DNA from: Microtetraspora fusca | GTDB lineage: Bacteria > Actinomycetota > Actinomycetes > Streptosporangiales > Streptosporangiaceae | Direction of reading: 5' to 3' | Assembly: GCF_001570365.1 (NCBI RefSeq) | Contig: NZ_BBYK01000071.1 | Location: 33,140 to 97,139, forward strand | Length of the DNA stretch: 64,000 nt | Part shown: piece by piece, positions 32,314 through 42,144 of the stretch | Layout of the letters: every line of letters starts with the position of its first letter | Position numbering within the stretch: position 1 is the stretch's first letter | Notes under the pieces: model-generated | Told to the model about the DNA's origin: nothing | The model's database searches: none | What the model saw: only the letters and a program-made list of their open reading frames with translations | Program-made: the position numbers and the translations under genes

Positions 32314-33513
32314 TCAGAGCTCTCGGCTCAGGACCGCCACCGGGGCGGGCTCGGGCGGCAGCGGTGCCCGTTCGCGCAGTCGCAGGCCGAACACCGCCCC
32401 GACCGCCAGCACCGCCAGCACGACGGCGAGGACGGCGCGCAGGCCGTAAGCGTCGGCGATCCAACCGGGCAACGGGGAGGTCAGCCCGCCCACCGACATG
32501 GCCAGCCCGAGCGTCAGGCCGCTGGCGGTCCCCGGCCGGTTGGGGAGGTAGTCCTGGGCGAGGGTCACCTGCGGCGCGAAAGGCAGGAACATCGCCAGCC
32601 CGCACGCCACGGTCGCGGCCTCGGCGACAGCGAAGGTCGGCGCGAATGCGATTGCCGCCAGCGCGGGGATGGCCAGCAGGTAGCCGGCGCGGACGGGAAA
32701 GAGCCGCCCCCGCCGGTCGCCGAGCCATCCGCCGAGCAGCGTGCCGAGCGCGCCGGCGAGGGTGAGGGAGGTCAGCGCCGCCGCGCCCGCCGCCGACGAG
32801 GCGTGCAGGTTCTGCCGGACGTGCAGGGAGAGCATCGAGGTCACGGTCACATACGGGATGGACCAGCAGACCGTGGCGGCGACCAGGACGCCGAAGGCGC
32901 GCCAGTCGTCCCGTCCGCGCGTCTCCCCGGCGCGCGGGACGAGCGGCAGGGCCGGGGCATGGCCGCGCCGCCGCATCCAGGGGACGCGCGCCGTCCACAG
33001 CACCGCCATGACCGCCGCCGGGACGGCGAGCAGCCAGATCCCCCCGAGACCGAGCGAGCCGACCACCAGGGTCACCAGGGCGGGGGCCAGCGAGGCGCCG
33101 ATCGTGCCGCCGACCGAGAACAGGCTCATCGCCTTCTGCGAGTCGCCGCCCGCCGCGCGGGCGTGGTTGGTGGCGGGCGGGTGGTAGGCGGCGATGCCGA
33201 TCCCCGCCAGCGCCACGCACAGCCAGGTCACCAGGTAGTTGCCCGCGAGCCCCGCGCCGGTGATGCCCAGGGCCGCGGTGACGAATCCGGCCGGGATCAG
33301 CCAGCCGCTGCGGTGCATGCGGTCGGTCACCGCGCCGAAGACCGGCTGGACGACGCTGGACAGTCCGGTGGCCGCCAGCGCGATCCCCGACACGGCCGCG
33401 TAGCTGTAGCCGCGGTCGGACATCAGGAACGGCAGCAGGGCGGGCACCGAGCCCTGGTACATGTCGTTGACGACGTGGGTTCCGGTCAGGAAGCCGAGCT
33501 GTGCCTTCTTCAC
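32314..33513 (-). CDS. MFS transporter (Fsr/fosmidomycin-resistance-like)
   Basis: 399 residues, 12 predicted helices. The N terminus KKAQLGFLTGTHVVNDMYQGSVPALLPFL and FGAVTDRMHRSGWL resemble Fsr-type exporters. It starts at GTG 33513, overlapping the amidase stop as GTGA, so the two are coupled. It either imports the amide that the amidase hydrolyses or exports a product. A DtxR/IdeR-like box lies upstream of the pair. Confidence 0.87.
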   Translation of the reverse strand: MKKAQLGFLTGTHVVNDMYQGSVPALLPFLMSDRGYSYAAVSGIALAATGLSSVVQPVFGAVTDRMHRSGWLIPAGFVTAALGITGAGLAGNYLVTWLCVALAGIGIAAYHPPATNHARAAGGDSQKAMSLFSVGGTIGASLAPALVTLVVGSLGLGGIWLLAVPAAVMAVLWTARVPWMRRRGHAPALPLVPRAGETRGRDDWRAFGVLVAATVCWSIPYVTVTSMLSLHVRQNLHASSAAGAAALTSLTLAGALGTLLGGWLGDRRGRLFPVRAGYLLAIPALAAIAFAPTFAVAEAATVACGLAMFLPFAPQVTLAQDYLPNRPGTASGLTLGLAMSVGGLTSPLPGWIADAYGLRAVLAVVLAVLAVGAVFGLRLRERAPLPPEPAPVAVLSREL

Positions 33514-34919
33514 CGGACCTCCGCCGCCAGGCGCGGACGCCGGTCGTGCCAGGGCAGCGCGCGCTCCATCTGCGCGGCCAGCGAGATCAGCGCGGCCTCG
33601 TGGTGGACGCGTCCGGTCAGCATGATCCCGATCGGGAGTCCGTCCGCCGTCCAGTGCAGCGGCAGGCTGACCGAGGGCTGGCCGGTGATGTTGAACAGTG
33701 GGGTGTGCGGGACGAGGGCGAGCATGTTCGCGTACGTCCTGGCCGGGTCGCGGGAGTCCACCAGCGCGCCGACCTCCGGGGGGACGCCGGTGAGCGTCGG
33801 GCTGAGAAGGACGTCGAACTCGGCGAACCGCCGTCCCAGCTCGCGGGCCTTGACCTGCATACGGGCCAGCGCGGTCGCCAGGTCGGACGCGCTGTACCGC
33901 CTCCCTTCCTCGCGTAGCCAGCGGGTGAGGTCGAGCAGTTCGCCCTCCTTGTCCTCGGGGACGGGGACGGCGGCGGCCAGCGTGGTCCACAGGACGGTGA
34001 AGAAGTCCCGGTAGTCGTCGGGGCCCGCGTGCGGGGCATCGCTGACGTCGTGGCCGAGGTCGGAGAGCAGGTCGGCGGTCGCGCCGGCGGCCGTCCGGCA
34101 CGGTTCGGCGGTGCCGCCGGCCGGGGGGAGGACGCCGATACGCAGGCGTCCCGGATCGCGGTCCGCGCTCGCGCGGAAGCAACCGTCCGGCGCGGGAGGC
34201 AGCGTGCCGGCGTCGCCGGGCAGGCTGCCGCTCATCACGTCCAGCAGCGCCGCCGCGTCGGCGACCGTCCGGGCCAGCGGCCCCGCCGTGCCGAGGCCCA
34301 GGGCATCGGTCCCGGGGGCCGGGGTCACGCGACCCCGGCTCGGCTTGATGCCGACGATCCCGCAGGACGCCGCCGGTATCCGCACCGAGCCGCCGCCGTC
34401 GCTGCCCAGCGCCCCGGCCGCCAGCCCCGCCGCGACCGACGCCGCCGCGCCTCCGCTGGAACCGCCCGCGCCCCGGGCGGGGTCGTAGGGGCTGCGGGCC
34501 GCACCGTAGAACGTCTCGGTGTAGGACGAGCAGCCGAACTCGGCCGCGTTGGTCGTGCCGAGGATCACCGTCCCGGCCTCGCGCAGCGCGGTCACCACGG
34601 CGGCGTCCACGGGCGCGACGCGGTCGACGAAGGCGCGCGAGCCCGCCGAGAACCGCAGCCCCGCCACCGGCCAGGTGTCCTTGACCGAGACGGGGACTCC
34701 GTGCAGCGGCGGCAGGTCGGCTCCGGCCATCACCTTCTGCTCGGCCTCCTTGGCCGCCCGTCTGGCACCCGCCTCGTCCACGGTCGCGTAAGCCGCCAAC
34801 CCGCCGTCGTACCGCTCGATCCGCTCCAGGTGACGGTCCACCAGCTCGACGGGCGAGATCCGCCGCTCGCGGACCGCCGCCGCCTGCTCCAGCAAGGTCA
34901 TGTCCGTGGGGTTCACCAC
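33510..34919 (-). CDS. Amidase-signature family hydrolase
   Basis: 469 residues. The Ser-cisSer-Lys triad is visible: Lys in GVPVSVKDTW, and the Gly/Ser-rich signature GAGGSSGGAAASVAAG with the nucleophilic Ser in GSDGGGSVRIPA. The family hydrolyses amides such as aryl- or alkyl-amides and, in some members, Glu-tRNA precursors, but the GatA context is absent. The start is GTG 34919, 5 nt after GGAGGA. It is the first gene of an amidase-MFS-GntR cluster. Confidence 0.88.
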   Translation of the reverse strand: MVNPTDMTLLEQAAAVRERRISPVELVDRHLERIERYDGGLAAYATVDEAGARRAAKEAEQKVMAGADLPPLHGVPVSVKDTWPVAGLRFSAGSRAFVDRVAPVDAAVVTALREAGTVILGTTNAAEFGCSSYTETFYGAARSPYDPARGAGGSSGGAAASVAAGLAAGALGSDGGGSVRIPAASCGIVGIKPSRGRVTPAPGTDALGLGTAGPLARTVADAAALLDVMSGSLPGDAGTLPPAPDGCFRASADRDPGRLRIGVLPPAGGTAEPCRTAAGATADLLSDLGHDVSDAPHAGPDDYRDFFTVLWTTLAAAVPVPEDKEGELLDLTRWLREEGRRYSASDLATALARMQVKARELGRRFAEFDVLLSPTLTGVPPEVGALVDSRDPARTYANMLALVPHTPLFNITGQPSVSLPLHWTADGLPIGIMLTGRVHHEAALISLAAQMERALPWHDRRPRLAAEVR

Positions 34920-34933
34920 GATGTTCCTCCAAG

Positions 34934-34952
34934 TCCTCAGGTCCTCTGAGGA
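34934..34952. promoter_or_regulatory. 19-bp inverted repeat before the amidase gene
   Basis: TCCTCAG-GTCCT-CTGAGGA has perfect 7-bp arms and lies 15 bp upstream of the amidase start, overlapping the promoter or leader. It is a candidate site for the GntR protein encoded downstream. Confidence 0.6.
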
Positions 34953-34983
34953 GTTGTACTCTAGGTCGGACTCCGCCTCTTTT

Positions 34984-35002
34984 CAAGGTAAGGCTTACCT
35001 AA
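34984..35002. promoter_or_regulatory. DtxR/IdeR-type iron box candidate
   Basis: CAAGGTAAGGCTTACCTAA matches the IdeR/DmdR consensus TTAGGTTAGGCTAACCTAA at 15 of 19 positions and contains perfect 7-bp arms AGGTAAG/CTTACCT. It lies about 65 bp upstream of the amidase start. Confidence 0.6.
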
Positions 35003-35049
35003 GCGAAAGCGTCTGGGGTCGGGCGAGCCGAGCGGTCATCCCGCCGCCT

Positions 35050-35841
35050 TCAGACCGTCCGCCCTCCAGGCTCGGTGGCGGGGGTGTAGATCACCAGATG
35101 CAGGTTGGGCTGGTCGGCTGGGGCGAGCCGGTGATGTTCGAAATGGAGCACACCGGCTCGCGGGTGGCGGAAGGTACGCAGCCGGGAGGTGAAGCCCTCG
35201 ATGCGGTGGGCTCCCCAGCCGTCGCGGAAGTCGGGGCTGATCTGCAGCAGGCGGGTGATCACAGGTGACTGGGCCAGGTCGGCGAGCCGTGGCCCGGCCT
35301 CGGCGCGGAACTCGGCCAGGAACCGGCGGCTGGTGGTCTCCCAGTCAGGCAGCAGATCGCGGACGTAAGGGTCGGTGAACACCAGCCAGAGCAGGTTCCT
35401 TTCGGCCGCAGGTACGGTCGCGACGTTCGGATAGAGGTCCTCGTAGGCGGCGTTCCAGGCTGTGATCCTCCAGTCCGGCGCGACGGCATACGCGGGCGAG
35501 GACACCAGCACGTCCAGTAGTCGCTGCACGTGCGCGGGGGCGTCGGCCGCGGTGTCGGCGGCCGGTGGCAGGGCGGTGTATCCGGCCAGGCCCAGGATGT
35601 AGGAGTGTTCGGCGGACGACAGCCGCAGCGTGCGCGCGAGGGCGTCCAGGACCTGGCGCGATGGCTGGATGTCGCGGCCCTGTTCCAGCCAGGTGTACCA
35701 GGTGACGCTGATCCCCGCGAGGGTCGCGACCTCCTCCCGCCGCAACCCGGGCTTGCGGCGCCCTGTGGCCGGGGGCAGCCCCACCTGGGTCGGGCCGAGC
35801 CTCCCGCGGCGTGCTCTAAGGAAGGTGCCCAACTCGTTCAT
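35050..35841 (-). CDS. XRE family regulator with MmyB-like ligand domain
   Basis: 263 residues. N-terminal HTH ([21 protein letters not shown] ... [22 protein letters not shown]), followed from about residue 100 by the MmyB-type PAS-like domain ([41 protein letters not shown]). This class is very common in actinomycetes and often binds fatty-acid-like ligands or controls a neighbouring redox enzyme. It is divergent from ilvD, with palindromes between. Confidence 0.9.
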   Translation of the reverse strand: MNELGTFLRARRGRLGPTQVGLPPATGRRKPGLRREEVATLAGISVTWYTWLEQGRDIQPSRQVLDALARTLRLSSAEHSYILGLAGYTALPPAADTAADAPAHVQRLLDVLVSSPAYAVAPDWRITAWNAAYEDLYPNVATVPAAERNLLWLVFTDPYVRDLLPDWETTSRRFLAEFRAEAGPRLADLAQSPVITRLLQISPDFRDGWGAHRIEGFTSRLRTFRHPRAGVLHFEHHRLAPADQPNLHLVIYTPATEPGGRTV

Positions 35842-35867
35842 GCGGGTCAGGATAGCTACTGGTGGTA

Positions 35868-35883
35868 GTACTACTAGTAGTAC
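35868..35883. promoter_or_regulatory. Perfect 16-bp palindrome in the XRE-ilvD gap
   Basis: GTACTACTAGTAGTAC lies in the 76-bp divergent interval and overlaps a second dyad CTAC-TGGTG-GTAG just to its left. It is probably the binding site of the XRE protein. Confidence 0.65.
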
Positions 35884-35917
35884 GCCCGTCTTCGCCGCCG
35901 CTGCGCGTACCACCACT

Positions 35918-37741
35918 ATGGACCGCATGCCGCAACTGAGATCACGAACGGTCACCCATGGGCGGAACATGGCCGGAGCCCGAGCGCTGATGCGCGCCTC
36001 CGGAGTTCCCTCGGCGGACATCGGCGTCAAGCCGCTGATCGCCGTCGCCAACAGCTTCACCGAGTTCGTCCCCGGCCATACCCACCTCCAGCCGGTCGGC
36101 CGGATCATCTCCGCCGCGATCAACCAGGCCGGCGGGATCGCCCGCGAGTTCAACACCATCGCCATCGACGACGGCATCGCCATGGGCCACGGCGGGATGC
36201 TCTACTCGCTGCCCTCCCGGGACCTGATCGCCGACTCGATCGAGTACATGGTCAACGGACACTGCGCCGACGCGCTGGTGTGCGTGTCCAACTGCGACAA
36301 GATCACACCCGGCATGCTGATGGCGGCGCTGCGGCTGAACATCCCCACCGTCTTCGTCTCCGGCGGTCCAATGGAAGGCGGCCGCACCACCCTCGCCGAC
36401 GGACGGCCCCGGAGGCTGGACCTGATCACCACGATGGCCGAGGCCGTCAACGACACCGTCTCCGACGACGACCTCGCCCGGATCGAGGAGAACGCCTGCC
36501 CCACCTGCGGTTCCTGCGCCGGAATGTTCACCGCCAACTCGATGAACTGCCTGCTGGAGGCGCTCGGCCTGGCCCTGCCCGGCAACGGCACCACCCTGGC
36601 CACCCACACCGCGCGCCGCACGCTCTACGAACAGGCGGGCCGCACGGCCGTCGAGCTGACCAGGCGGTACTACCGCGACGACGACCACTCCGTACTGCCC
36701 CGAACCATCGCATCCCGGGCCGCCTTCGATAACGCGATGGCGCTCGACCTGGCCATGGGCGGCTCCACCAACACCATCCTGCACCTGCTGGCCGCCGCCC
36801 ACGAGGCCGACCTCGACTACACCCTCGCCGACATCGAAGCCCGCTCCCGCCAGATCCCCTACCTGTGCAAGGTCGCGCCCAACGGCCCGCTCCTGGTCGA
36901 GGACATCCACCGCGCCGGCGGAATCCCCGCCATCCTCGGCGAACTCCACCGCGCCCGCCTGCTCAACGAGGACGTGCACACCATCCACGCCCCCTCGCTG
37001 ACCGCATGGCTCTCAACCTGGGACGTCCGGTCGGCCGAACCGGCACCCGAGGCCGTGGAGCTGTTCCACGCCGCACCCGGCGGGGTCCGCTCCGCCACCG
37101 CCTTCTCCCAATCCCAGCGGTGGGACTCCCTCGATCTGGACCCGGCACAGGGAGCCATCCGCGACGTCGCCCACGCCTACTCACCCGACGCAGGCCTGGC
37201 CGTCCTCCGCGGCAACCTCGCCCCCGACGGAGCCGTCGTCAAAACCGCCGGAGTCCCCGCACACCTGCACGTCTTCTCCGGCCCCGCCCTTGTCGTCGAG
37301 TCTCAGGAGGAGGCCGTCGAAGCCATCCTGTCCGGCCGCCTCGCCCCCGGCGACGCCCTGGTCATCCGCTACGAAGGACCACGCGGCGGCCCCGGCATGC
37401 AGGAGATGCTGCACCCCACCGCCTACCTCAAAGGCCGCGGCCTCGCCGACACCTGCGCCATCATCACCGACGGCCGCTTCTCCGGCGGCAGCTCCGGACT
37501 GGCCATCGGACACATCTCCCCGGAAGCAGCCGCCGACGGGCCGATCGCCCTCGTCCGCGACGGAGACCTGATCACGATCGACATCCCCGCACGCACCCTC
37601 ACCCTCGACGTGCCCGACGCCGTCCTCGCCGGCCGTCGACCCGAACCACCCGCACGTCGCCGACCCGTCTCCACAGCTCTACGCGCCTACGCCATGATCG
37701 CCCAATCCGCCGACAAGGGAGCCGTCCGGCAGATCCCGTGA
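35918..37741 (+). CDS. ilvD: Dihydroxy-acid dehydratase
   Basis: 607 residues, close to the long E. coli-type Ilv[11 protein letters not shown] and [19 protein letters not shown] are the two IlvD/Edd signatures and carry the Fe-S cluster cysteines; the C-terminal signature [11 protein letters not shown] is also present. It dehydrates 2,3-dihydroxy acids to 2-oxo acids in valine/isoleucine synthesis, with related sugar-acid dehydratases as the alternative. The frame opens upstream, but ATG 35918 leaves room for the promoter. It is not beside other ilv genes, and the XRE partner suggests special regulation, so it may be a second copy. Confidence 0.9.
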   Translation: MDRMPQLRSRTVTHGRNMAGARALMRASGVPSADIGVKPLIAVANSFTEFVPGHTHLQPVGRIISAAINQAGGIAREFNTIAIDDGIAMGHGGMLYSLPSRDLIADSIEYMVNGHCADALVCVSNCDKITPGMLMAALRLNIPTVFVSGGPMEGGRTTLADGRPRRLDLITTMAEAVNDTVSDDDLARIEENACPTCGSCAGMFTANSMNCLLEALGLALPGNGTTLATHTARRTLYEQAGRTAVELTRRYYRDDDHSVLPRTIASRAAFDNAMALDLAMGGSTNTILHLLAAAHEADLDYTLADIEARSRQIPYLCKVAPNGPLLVEDIHRAGGIPAILGELHRARLLNEDVHTIHAPSLTAWLSTWDVRSAEPAPEAVELFHAAPGGVRSATAFSQSQRWDSLDLDPAQGAIRDVAHAYSPDAGLAVLRGNLAPDGAVVKTAGVPAHLHVFSGPALVVESQEEAVEAILSGRLAPGDALVIRYEGPRGGPGMQEMLHPTAYLKGRGLADTCAIITDGRFSGGSSGLAIGHISPEAAADGPIALVRDGDLITIDIPARTLTLDVPDAVLAGRRPEPPARRRPVSTALRAYAMIAQSADKGAVRQIP

Positions 37742-37768
37742 GAGTCACGAGACCGCCGGCAGGCGCGA

Positions 37769-37873
37769 ACACCATTCGGAAGCGCCACGGCGGGCACACG
37801 GTTCGCCGCCTCGTCTCAGTAGGAGATGCCGCATCATCGCTCCAGCGCCGCGCGCAGGCCGTCCGGGCGGGTC
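37769..37873. repeat. Direct repeat A flanking the DUF6571 cassette
   Basis: This ~105-bp stretch is about 85-90% identical to 40968-41074, with the same polarity. In copy B it encodes the last residues of the FAD monooxygenase (RPDGLRAALERW) plus downstream sequence. In copy A the matching Trp codon is TGA. It is thus a decayed duplicate of a monooxygenase 3' end. Confidence 0.8.
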
Positions 37874-37882
37874 CGAAGGAGA

Positions 37883-38176
37883 TCAGCGGTAGCCCGGGGA
37901 AGGCGGCGGGGCGTAGGCCGGGAGGGCGCGGATCTCCTCTTCCAGAGTGGTGACGATGGCCTGGGCCGCCTGGCGAAGGCGTACGCGGCGAGCGCTGAGG
38001 TCGTCGGCGAACCGCCGTGCCGCCGGGCCGACCCACGTGGGCTGACCGGTGAACTGGCGGTGGACAGGGTCGAGCGCGGCTTCAAGGATGGAGACCCGCA
38101 TCCTGACCTCGGCCAGGGTTCGCTCCAGGGCTTGGCGCTGCGGGTTGGGCACCGCTTCGTTCGCGGACTGACTCAT
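37883..38176 (-). CDS. Small WXG100-like helical protein
   Basis: 97 residues, nearly all helical: RQALERTLAEVRMRVSILEAALDPV, then TWVGPAARRFADDLSARR and a second long helix ending ALPAY. The central W-x-G-P turn and size fit an ESX/WXG100-like partner protein, although the sequence is divergent. It lies beside a DUF6571 protein gene, as such small proteins often do in actinomycetes. Secretion or complex formation is inferred, not shown. Confidence 0.65.
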   Translation of the reverse strand: MSQSANEAVPNPQRQALERTLAEVRMRVSILEAALDPVHRQFTGQPTWVGPAARRFADDLSARRVRLRQAAQAIVTTLEEEIRALPAYAPPPSPGYR

Positions 38177-38264
38177 ACGTCCCTCTGCCGATGGGGGTAC
38201 ACCGAGCCGATCAATTGGACATTATGGGATCTAGCGCAAGTCGGCCAGCCTTCTGGAGGACTTC

Positions 38265-38708
38265 ATGGCTCGTCTCGTACGGCTCGGCGTCACGGCTTGC
38301 GCGGTGACACTGCTGGCGGTGTCCGGCTGCGGCGACAAGGGCCCGACCGCCGCCCAGGCGGGTGAGACGCTCAAGCGCCACATCACCGAGCTGATGAAGG
38401 AGGCCCACGTTCTGGATGTTCAAATCACCGATCCGGGCGGACGGGACATCCCCTGCGGTGAGGGCAAGGCCAAGCGCACCTTCGCCGCCACCGCCCGGGA
38501 CGCCGCCCCGGACCGCGAGCCCGGCACGCTTAATGACATCCTGAATGGCGCGCTGACCCGGGTCGCGCCCTACAGAATCGCCGAAGACCACGGTGGCGTG
38601 TCCTTCTCGGTCACCAGCGAGGAGTATCGAACAGTGCTCTTCCTGGAGTCGTCGGTCAAGGGGCAATACAAGATCCGGGGCGAGACCGAGTGTCTCCCGA
38701 CCTCGTGA
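38265..38708 (+). CDS. Putative lipoprotein in the WXG/DUF6571 cassette
   Basis: 147 residues. The signal peptide ends in lipobox LAVSGC (Cys about 22). The mature part has a small alpha/beta fold with two further cysteines (IPCGEG, TECLP) that may pair. GGAGG precedes the ATG. It lies between two minus-strand genes of the cassette. No family was recognised; a cell-surface role is likely. Confidence 0.75.
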   Translation: MARLVRLGVTACAVTLLAVSGCGDKGPTAAQAGETLKRHITELMKEAHVLDVQITDPGGRDIPCGEGKAKRTFAATARDAAPDREPGTLNDILNGALTRVAPYRIAEDHGGVSFSVTSEEYRTVLFLESSVKGQYKIRGETECLPTS

Positions 38709-38773
38709 GCCGGCGACACGGACACGCCTGACCTGGCGGCTCTCGTGGCTGTGACGGCCACGACTGGTACTCG

Positions 38774-40744
38774 TCACATGTCGTACGCCATGGCACGTTC
38801 CTTGCCCCTGGCGCCGCGGCTCTCGAACGAGTCGGCCAGGATGGCGGACAGACCGCCAACAGAGAACTGATCGCCACTGCCCATGCCGTTGACGGTGGCC
38901 CATCTCTCGAACGCTTCGAGTCCGGCGTTGCCCTGCTTGATCAGTTCGGTGAAGGGCCTGAGGTTGCCGTTGCCGTCGGCGATGGCGACACCGGGCGGGC
39001 GCGCCGCCTGATATTCGGCGGGCGTGACCTTCGGGCTGAAACCGTTCGCCATGAGGGCCAGCGCAAGCGTGTGCTGGCGGCCAAGCGTCGCGATCGTGGC
39101 TTCCTTACGCAGACCGTCGGTCCGCTTGTCGCTGTCCGGGCCGAACGTGTCGACGGCGGCGAGTCCGGTGCTCAGCGTCAGCCAGAAGACCTGACCGCCC
39201 ATAGTCGGGATGAACAGGCCGGTCACGCCGAGGGTTGTGCTGACGAGGAAGCTCCGGACCTTCTCGTTTTCCTCGTCGATCTTGTCCAGGTCACCCTGGA
39301 CCTTCTCCGCGGCGCCCATCTCGAAGCCCCGGACGTTGCCCAGCACCTTCAGTACGTCGTCCAGCGGTTTCACGTTCCCGGTCCGCTTGACCTCGGAGGC
39401 CGCCTCGGCGATGAGGCGCTGGGAGAAGCGGCCCATCGCATCGTCGAACGGGGCGAGGTGCTCGGCCGAGTCGGCGAAGGTCTTGAGGAAGCGGTAGGTG
39501 TCCTTCGGGCTGAGCCGGAAGGCCGAGGTGAGGCCGAGCGCCGACGTGGTGGGGGTGAGAGCGCTCGGCTTCGTCATGTTCGCGTCGCTGATGTTCGCCC
39601 CCTCGGCGATCTCAGTCGTGTATGCGCCCGCGATCTCCGCCAGATGCACCCGCGCCGCGTCGCCGATCTTCAGGTCCGGCAGCATCGTCATCACGGTGTA
39701 GGCGAACGCGGCGGACTCCTTGCTGTGCTTGCCGTCCGGCTCGTCGTACGCGCCCGAGGCGGCGGCGAGCAGTCGCCCGAACACGTCGGCCTTTGTCCTG
39801 TCGAGTGACGAATAGTTTTCATCGGCGTTCTCATCGAGCTGCTTGATGAACTCCTTAAGCTTGGTCTGGTCCTTGGTGTACGGCCCGATGGCTTTCTGGA
39901 TCGCGATTCTCGCGGCGGCGGGATTGTTACCCAGGGCCTGGATGACCGTTGTGCTGACTTTTTGCGGATCGGCCAGTCCTCCCCATGCCGCGACCAGGCC
40001 GAGCAGCCACTCGGTAGGAAACTTCCCGGAGCCGAGCAGCAGGCTGGCCCCCAGTCGTTCGTCCTCGGCGGGCTTCTGGACCTTGTCCCGGATCTTCGCG
40101 AACCCCGGAACGGCTGAGCCTCCGGTGACGGCGGTGCCGAATGCCTCGCTGAGCGTACGAAGCATCCATTCGTCGGAGCGCAGGGGAGTGACCGTACCTG
40201 GTGGATCGATCAGTGACTGATTCTCCCGAATTACTGAGGGGAGTTCCAGGGCGCCTTTCGTACCCAGGGCATCGAAGAAAGCGGCGGTGAAGTCGGGGTC
40301 GTTCTTGCCGGCATCCAACTCCTCGATCAACTGAGCGGCACGCAGGCGATCCTCGGGGCCGGTCCACCAGCCCGGAGCGCCGAGTTCGGCGGCGCGCTTC
40401 CCCAGGGCGGCGCCCTTCTCCCGGGACTCCTCGGAACTTCGGACATCCCGCTCGCTGTAGGCATGGATTCCCGCGCCGGGCATCCAGGCCAGGGTCTCGC
40501 TCGCCAGGATGGCGGTGTTGCGGCGGCGCAGCGCTGGCAGCTCGTCCTCGATCCAGCCCTGGATCTGTCTGATCGGTTGCAGACCGGCCGTCGAGAGGTC
40601 GGCCGCGACGAGGAGTTGGCGGATCCTCTCGGATTGCTCGCCGATCACATCTCTTCCATGCTCCAGGGCCGAGACGAGGTTGTGCATCTGGTCGGGATCG
40701 ATCCCGCTGAAGTCCGGAGACAGTGGTCCCGTTCCCGTGGACAT
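38774..40744 (-). CDS. DUF6571-like large protein
   Basis: 656 residues from ATG 40744 (GAGAGGGA upstream). The N terminus DFSGIDPDQMHNLVSALEHGRDVIGEQSERIRQLL resembles the WXG-like start of DUF6571 proteins, and the following ~550 residues are mainly helical. A hydrophobic stretch near residue 540 (SFLVSTTLGVTGLFIPTMGG) could insert in a membrane. No catalytic motif was found. These proteins occur widely in Streptomyces and Streptosporangiaceae, and their function is not known; a secreted toxin-like or structural role has been suggested by their layout. Confidence 0.75.
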   Translation of the reverse strand: MSTGTGPLSPDFSGIDPDQMHNLVSALEHGRDVIGEQSERIRQLLVAADLSTAGLQPIRQIQGWIEDELPALRRRNTAILASETLAWMPGAGIHAYSERDVRSSEESREKGAALGKRAAELGAPGWWTGPEDRLRAAQLIEELDAGKNDPDFTAAFFDALGTKGALELPSVIRENQSLIDPPGTVTPLRSDEWMLRTLSEAFGTAVTGGSAVPGFAKIRDKVQKPAEDERLGASLLLGSGKFPTEWLLGLVAAWGGLADPQKVSTTVIQALGNNPAAARIAIQKAIGPYTKDQTKLKEFIKQLDENADENYSSLDRTKADVFGRLLAAASGAYDEPDGKHSKESAAFAYTVMTMLPDLKIGDAARVHLAEIAGAYTTEIAEGANISDANMTKPSALTPTTSALGLTSAFRLSPKDTYRFLKTFADSAEHLAPFDDAMGRFSQRLIAEAASEVKRTGNVKPLDDVLKVLGNVRGFEMGAAEKVQGDLDKIDEENEKVRSFLVSTTLGVTGLFIPTMGGQVFWLTLSTGLAAVDTFGPDSDKRTDGLRKEATIATLGRQHTLALALMANGFSPKVTPAEYQAARPPGVAIADGNGNLRPFTELIKQGNAGLEAFERWATVNGMGSGDQFSVGGLSAILADSFESRGARGKERAMAYDM

Positions 40745-40967
40745 CGACTGGTCCCTCTCCGCTGCAAGCCCTGTCTTGCCACGATAGATCAGCACTCATT
40801 TCGGAGAAGGGTGTCATTTACAGATATGTCCGTACCGGACTCGGGTGCGAGCAGTAGAGGTGCAGGCGTCGCAACCGGCTGAGGGCGGGCACCGCTTTGC
40901 GAAAGTGAGAAGTGGTCGGTCCTCGTCCGCGATGCCGCCATCTTGAGCAGGGGATCGGCAGCCTGTG

Positions 40968-41074
40968 ACACCGTTCGGAAGCGTCACGGTCGATACACGG
41001 GTTTGCCGCCTCCGCCTCAGCAGGAGATGCCGCACCATCGCTCCAGCGCCGCGCGGAGGCCGTCCGGGCGGGTC
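40968..41074. repeat. Direct repeat B flanking the DUF6571 cassette
   Basis: Partner of the repeat at 37769-37873. It covers the stop-codon end of the FAD monooxygenase pseudogene and 50 bp beyond. The ~3.1 kb between the copies holds the three cassette genes. Confidence 0.8.
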
Positions 41075-42135
41075 TGTTCCTGGTCCATGACCCAGGCGAC
41101 GTGGCCGTCCGGGCGGATGAGGACCGCTCGCGGGGCGTCGATCTCGCCGAGCACCGGAAGCGTCCACCGGGGGTTTCCGCATCGGGTGCGGACGACATCG
41201 ATGCCGCCGGCCAGACCTTCGGCGATGCTCGGCAGGTCGGAGTCGGCCCCCAGGTCGAGGAGCACGGGCCGGGCGGCGTGCAGCAGGTCGTACACGCGGT
41301 CGTTGACGAGGTCGGCGTCGGGCATGCGCAGCCCGAGCAGCGGATGGTCGCCGGAGCCCATGTCGTAGCGGACATCCAGCGCGGTGATCATGGCGGCGAG
41401 GGTGTGGGTGACCGGCTCCAGGTGTACCAGCGCGCCGAAGATCTCGCGGAGGGCCTCGGTCCGCGGGCCGGGGGCGGCGAGGGCCGTCTGCGCCCGCGTG
41501 TTCTGCAGCACGCGTGCCGCCACCGGGTGCCGTTCGCTCTCGTACGTGTCCAGCAGCGACGGGGACGCCTCGCCGCGGACCACGGCGGCGAGCTTCCAGC
41601 CGAGGTTGGCCGCATCCTGCATGCCGGTGTTGAGTCCCTGGCCACCGGCCGGGAAATGGATGTGCGCCGCATCACCGGCCAGCAGTACGCGACCCCGGCG
41701 ATAACTCTCCGCCTGCCGGGCGGCGTCGCCGAACGAGGAGATCCAGCGTGGGCTGTGCATCCGGAAGTCGGTGCCGGCGATTCTGAGCATGGAGGCGCGC
41801 AGATCGTCCAGGGTGCACGGCCTGCTCCGGTCAGGGACGCGAGAGTAGTCGTAGGTGATCACCCGGTGCCATCCCGGCTCGAACTCCAGCACCCAGAACG
41901 AGCCGCTCTCCCGGCGCTCCATGAGGGGGAGCCGTTCCGGCGGGTCGGCCAGCACGACGTCGCCGAGGATCGCGGTGAGGGTCGCATCGGTGCCCGGGAA
42001 ACCGATGCCGAGCAACTCGCGAACGGTGCTGCGCCCGCCGTCGCAGCCCACCGCGTAGCGCGCCCTGATCCTCTCGACGGATCCCCGAGTGTCGCGTACC
42101 TCGACGTCCACGCCCTCGGCGTCCTGGCTCAGCCA
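41017..42135 (-). pseudogene. 5'-truncated FAD-dependent aromatic monooxygenase
   Basis: The retained part has the GD motif (GCDGGRSTVRELLG), the second FAD site GRVLLAGDAAHIHFPAGGQGLNTGMQDAANLGWKLA (given by position, around 41640-41700) and the usual C-terminal thioredoxin-like domain. The ~110 N-terminal residues with GxGxxG are missing. At about 42135 the sequence changes to a TetR gene on the opposite strand. Without the first FAD site the product would be inactive. Intact relatives hydroxylate polyketides or phenols and are often paired with divergent TetR genes. Confidence 0.8.
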
Positions 42136-42144
42136 GGGGAGACG

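Noticed and set aside
32308..32334. Second TCCTCAG site before the GntR gene
   Set aside because: Only one half-site matches the repeat at 34934; the other arm does not pair.
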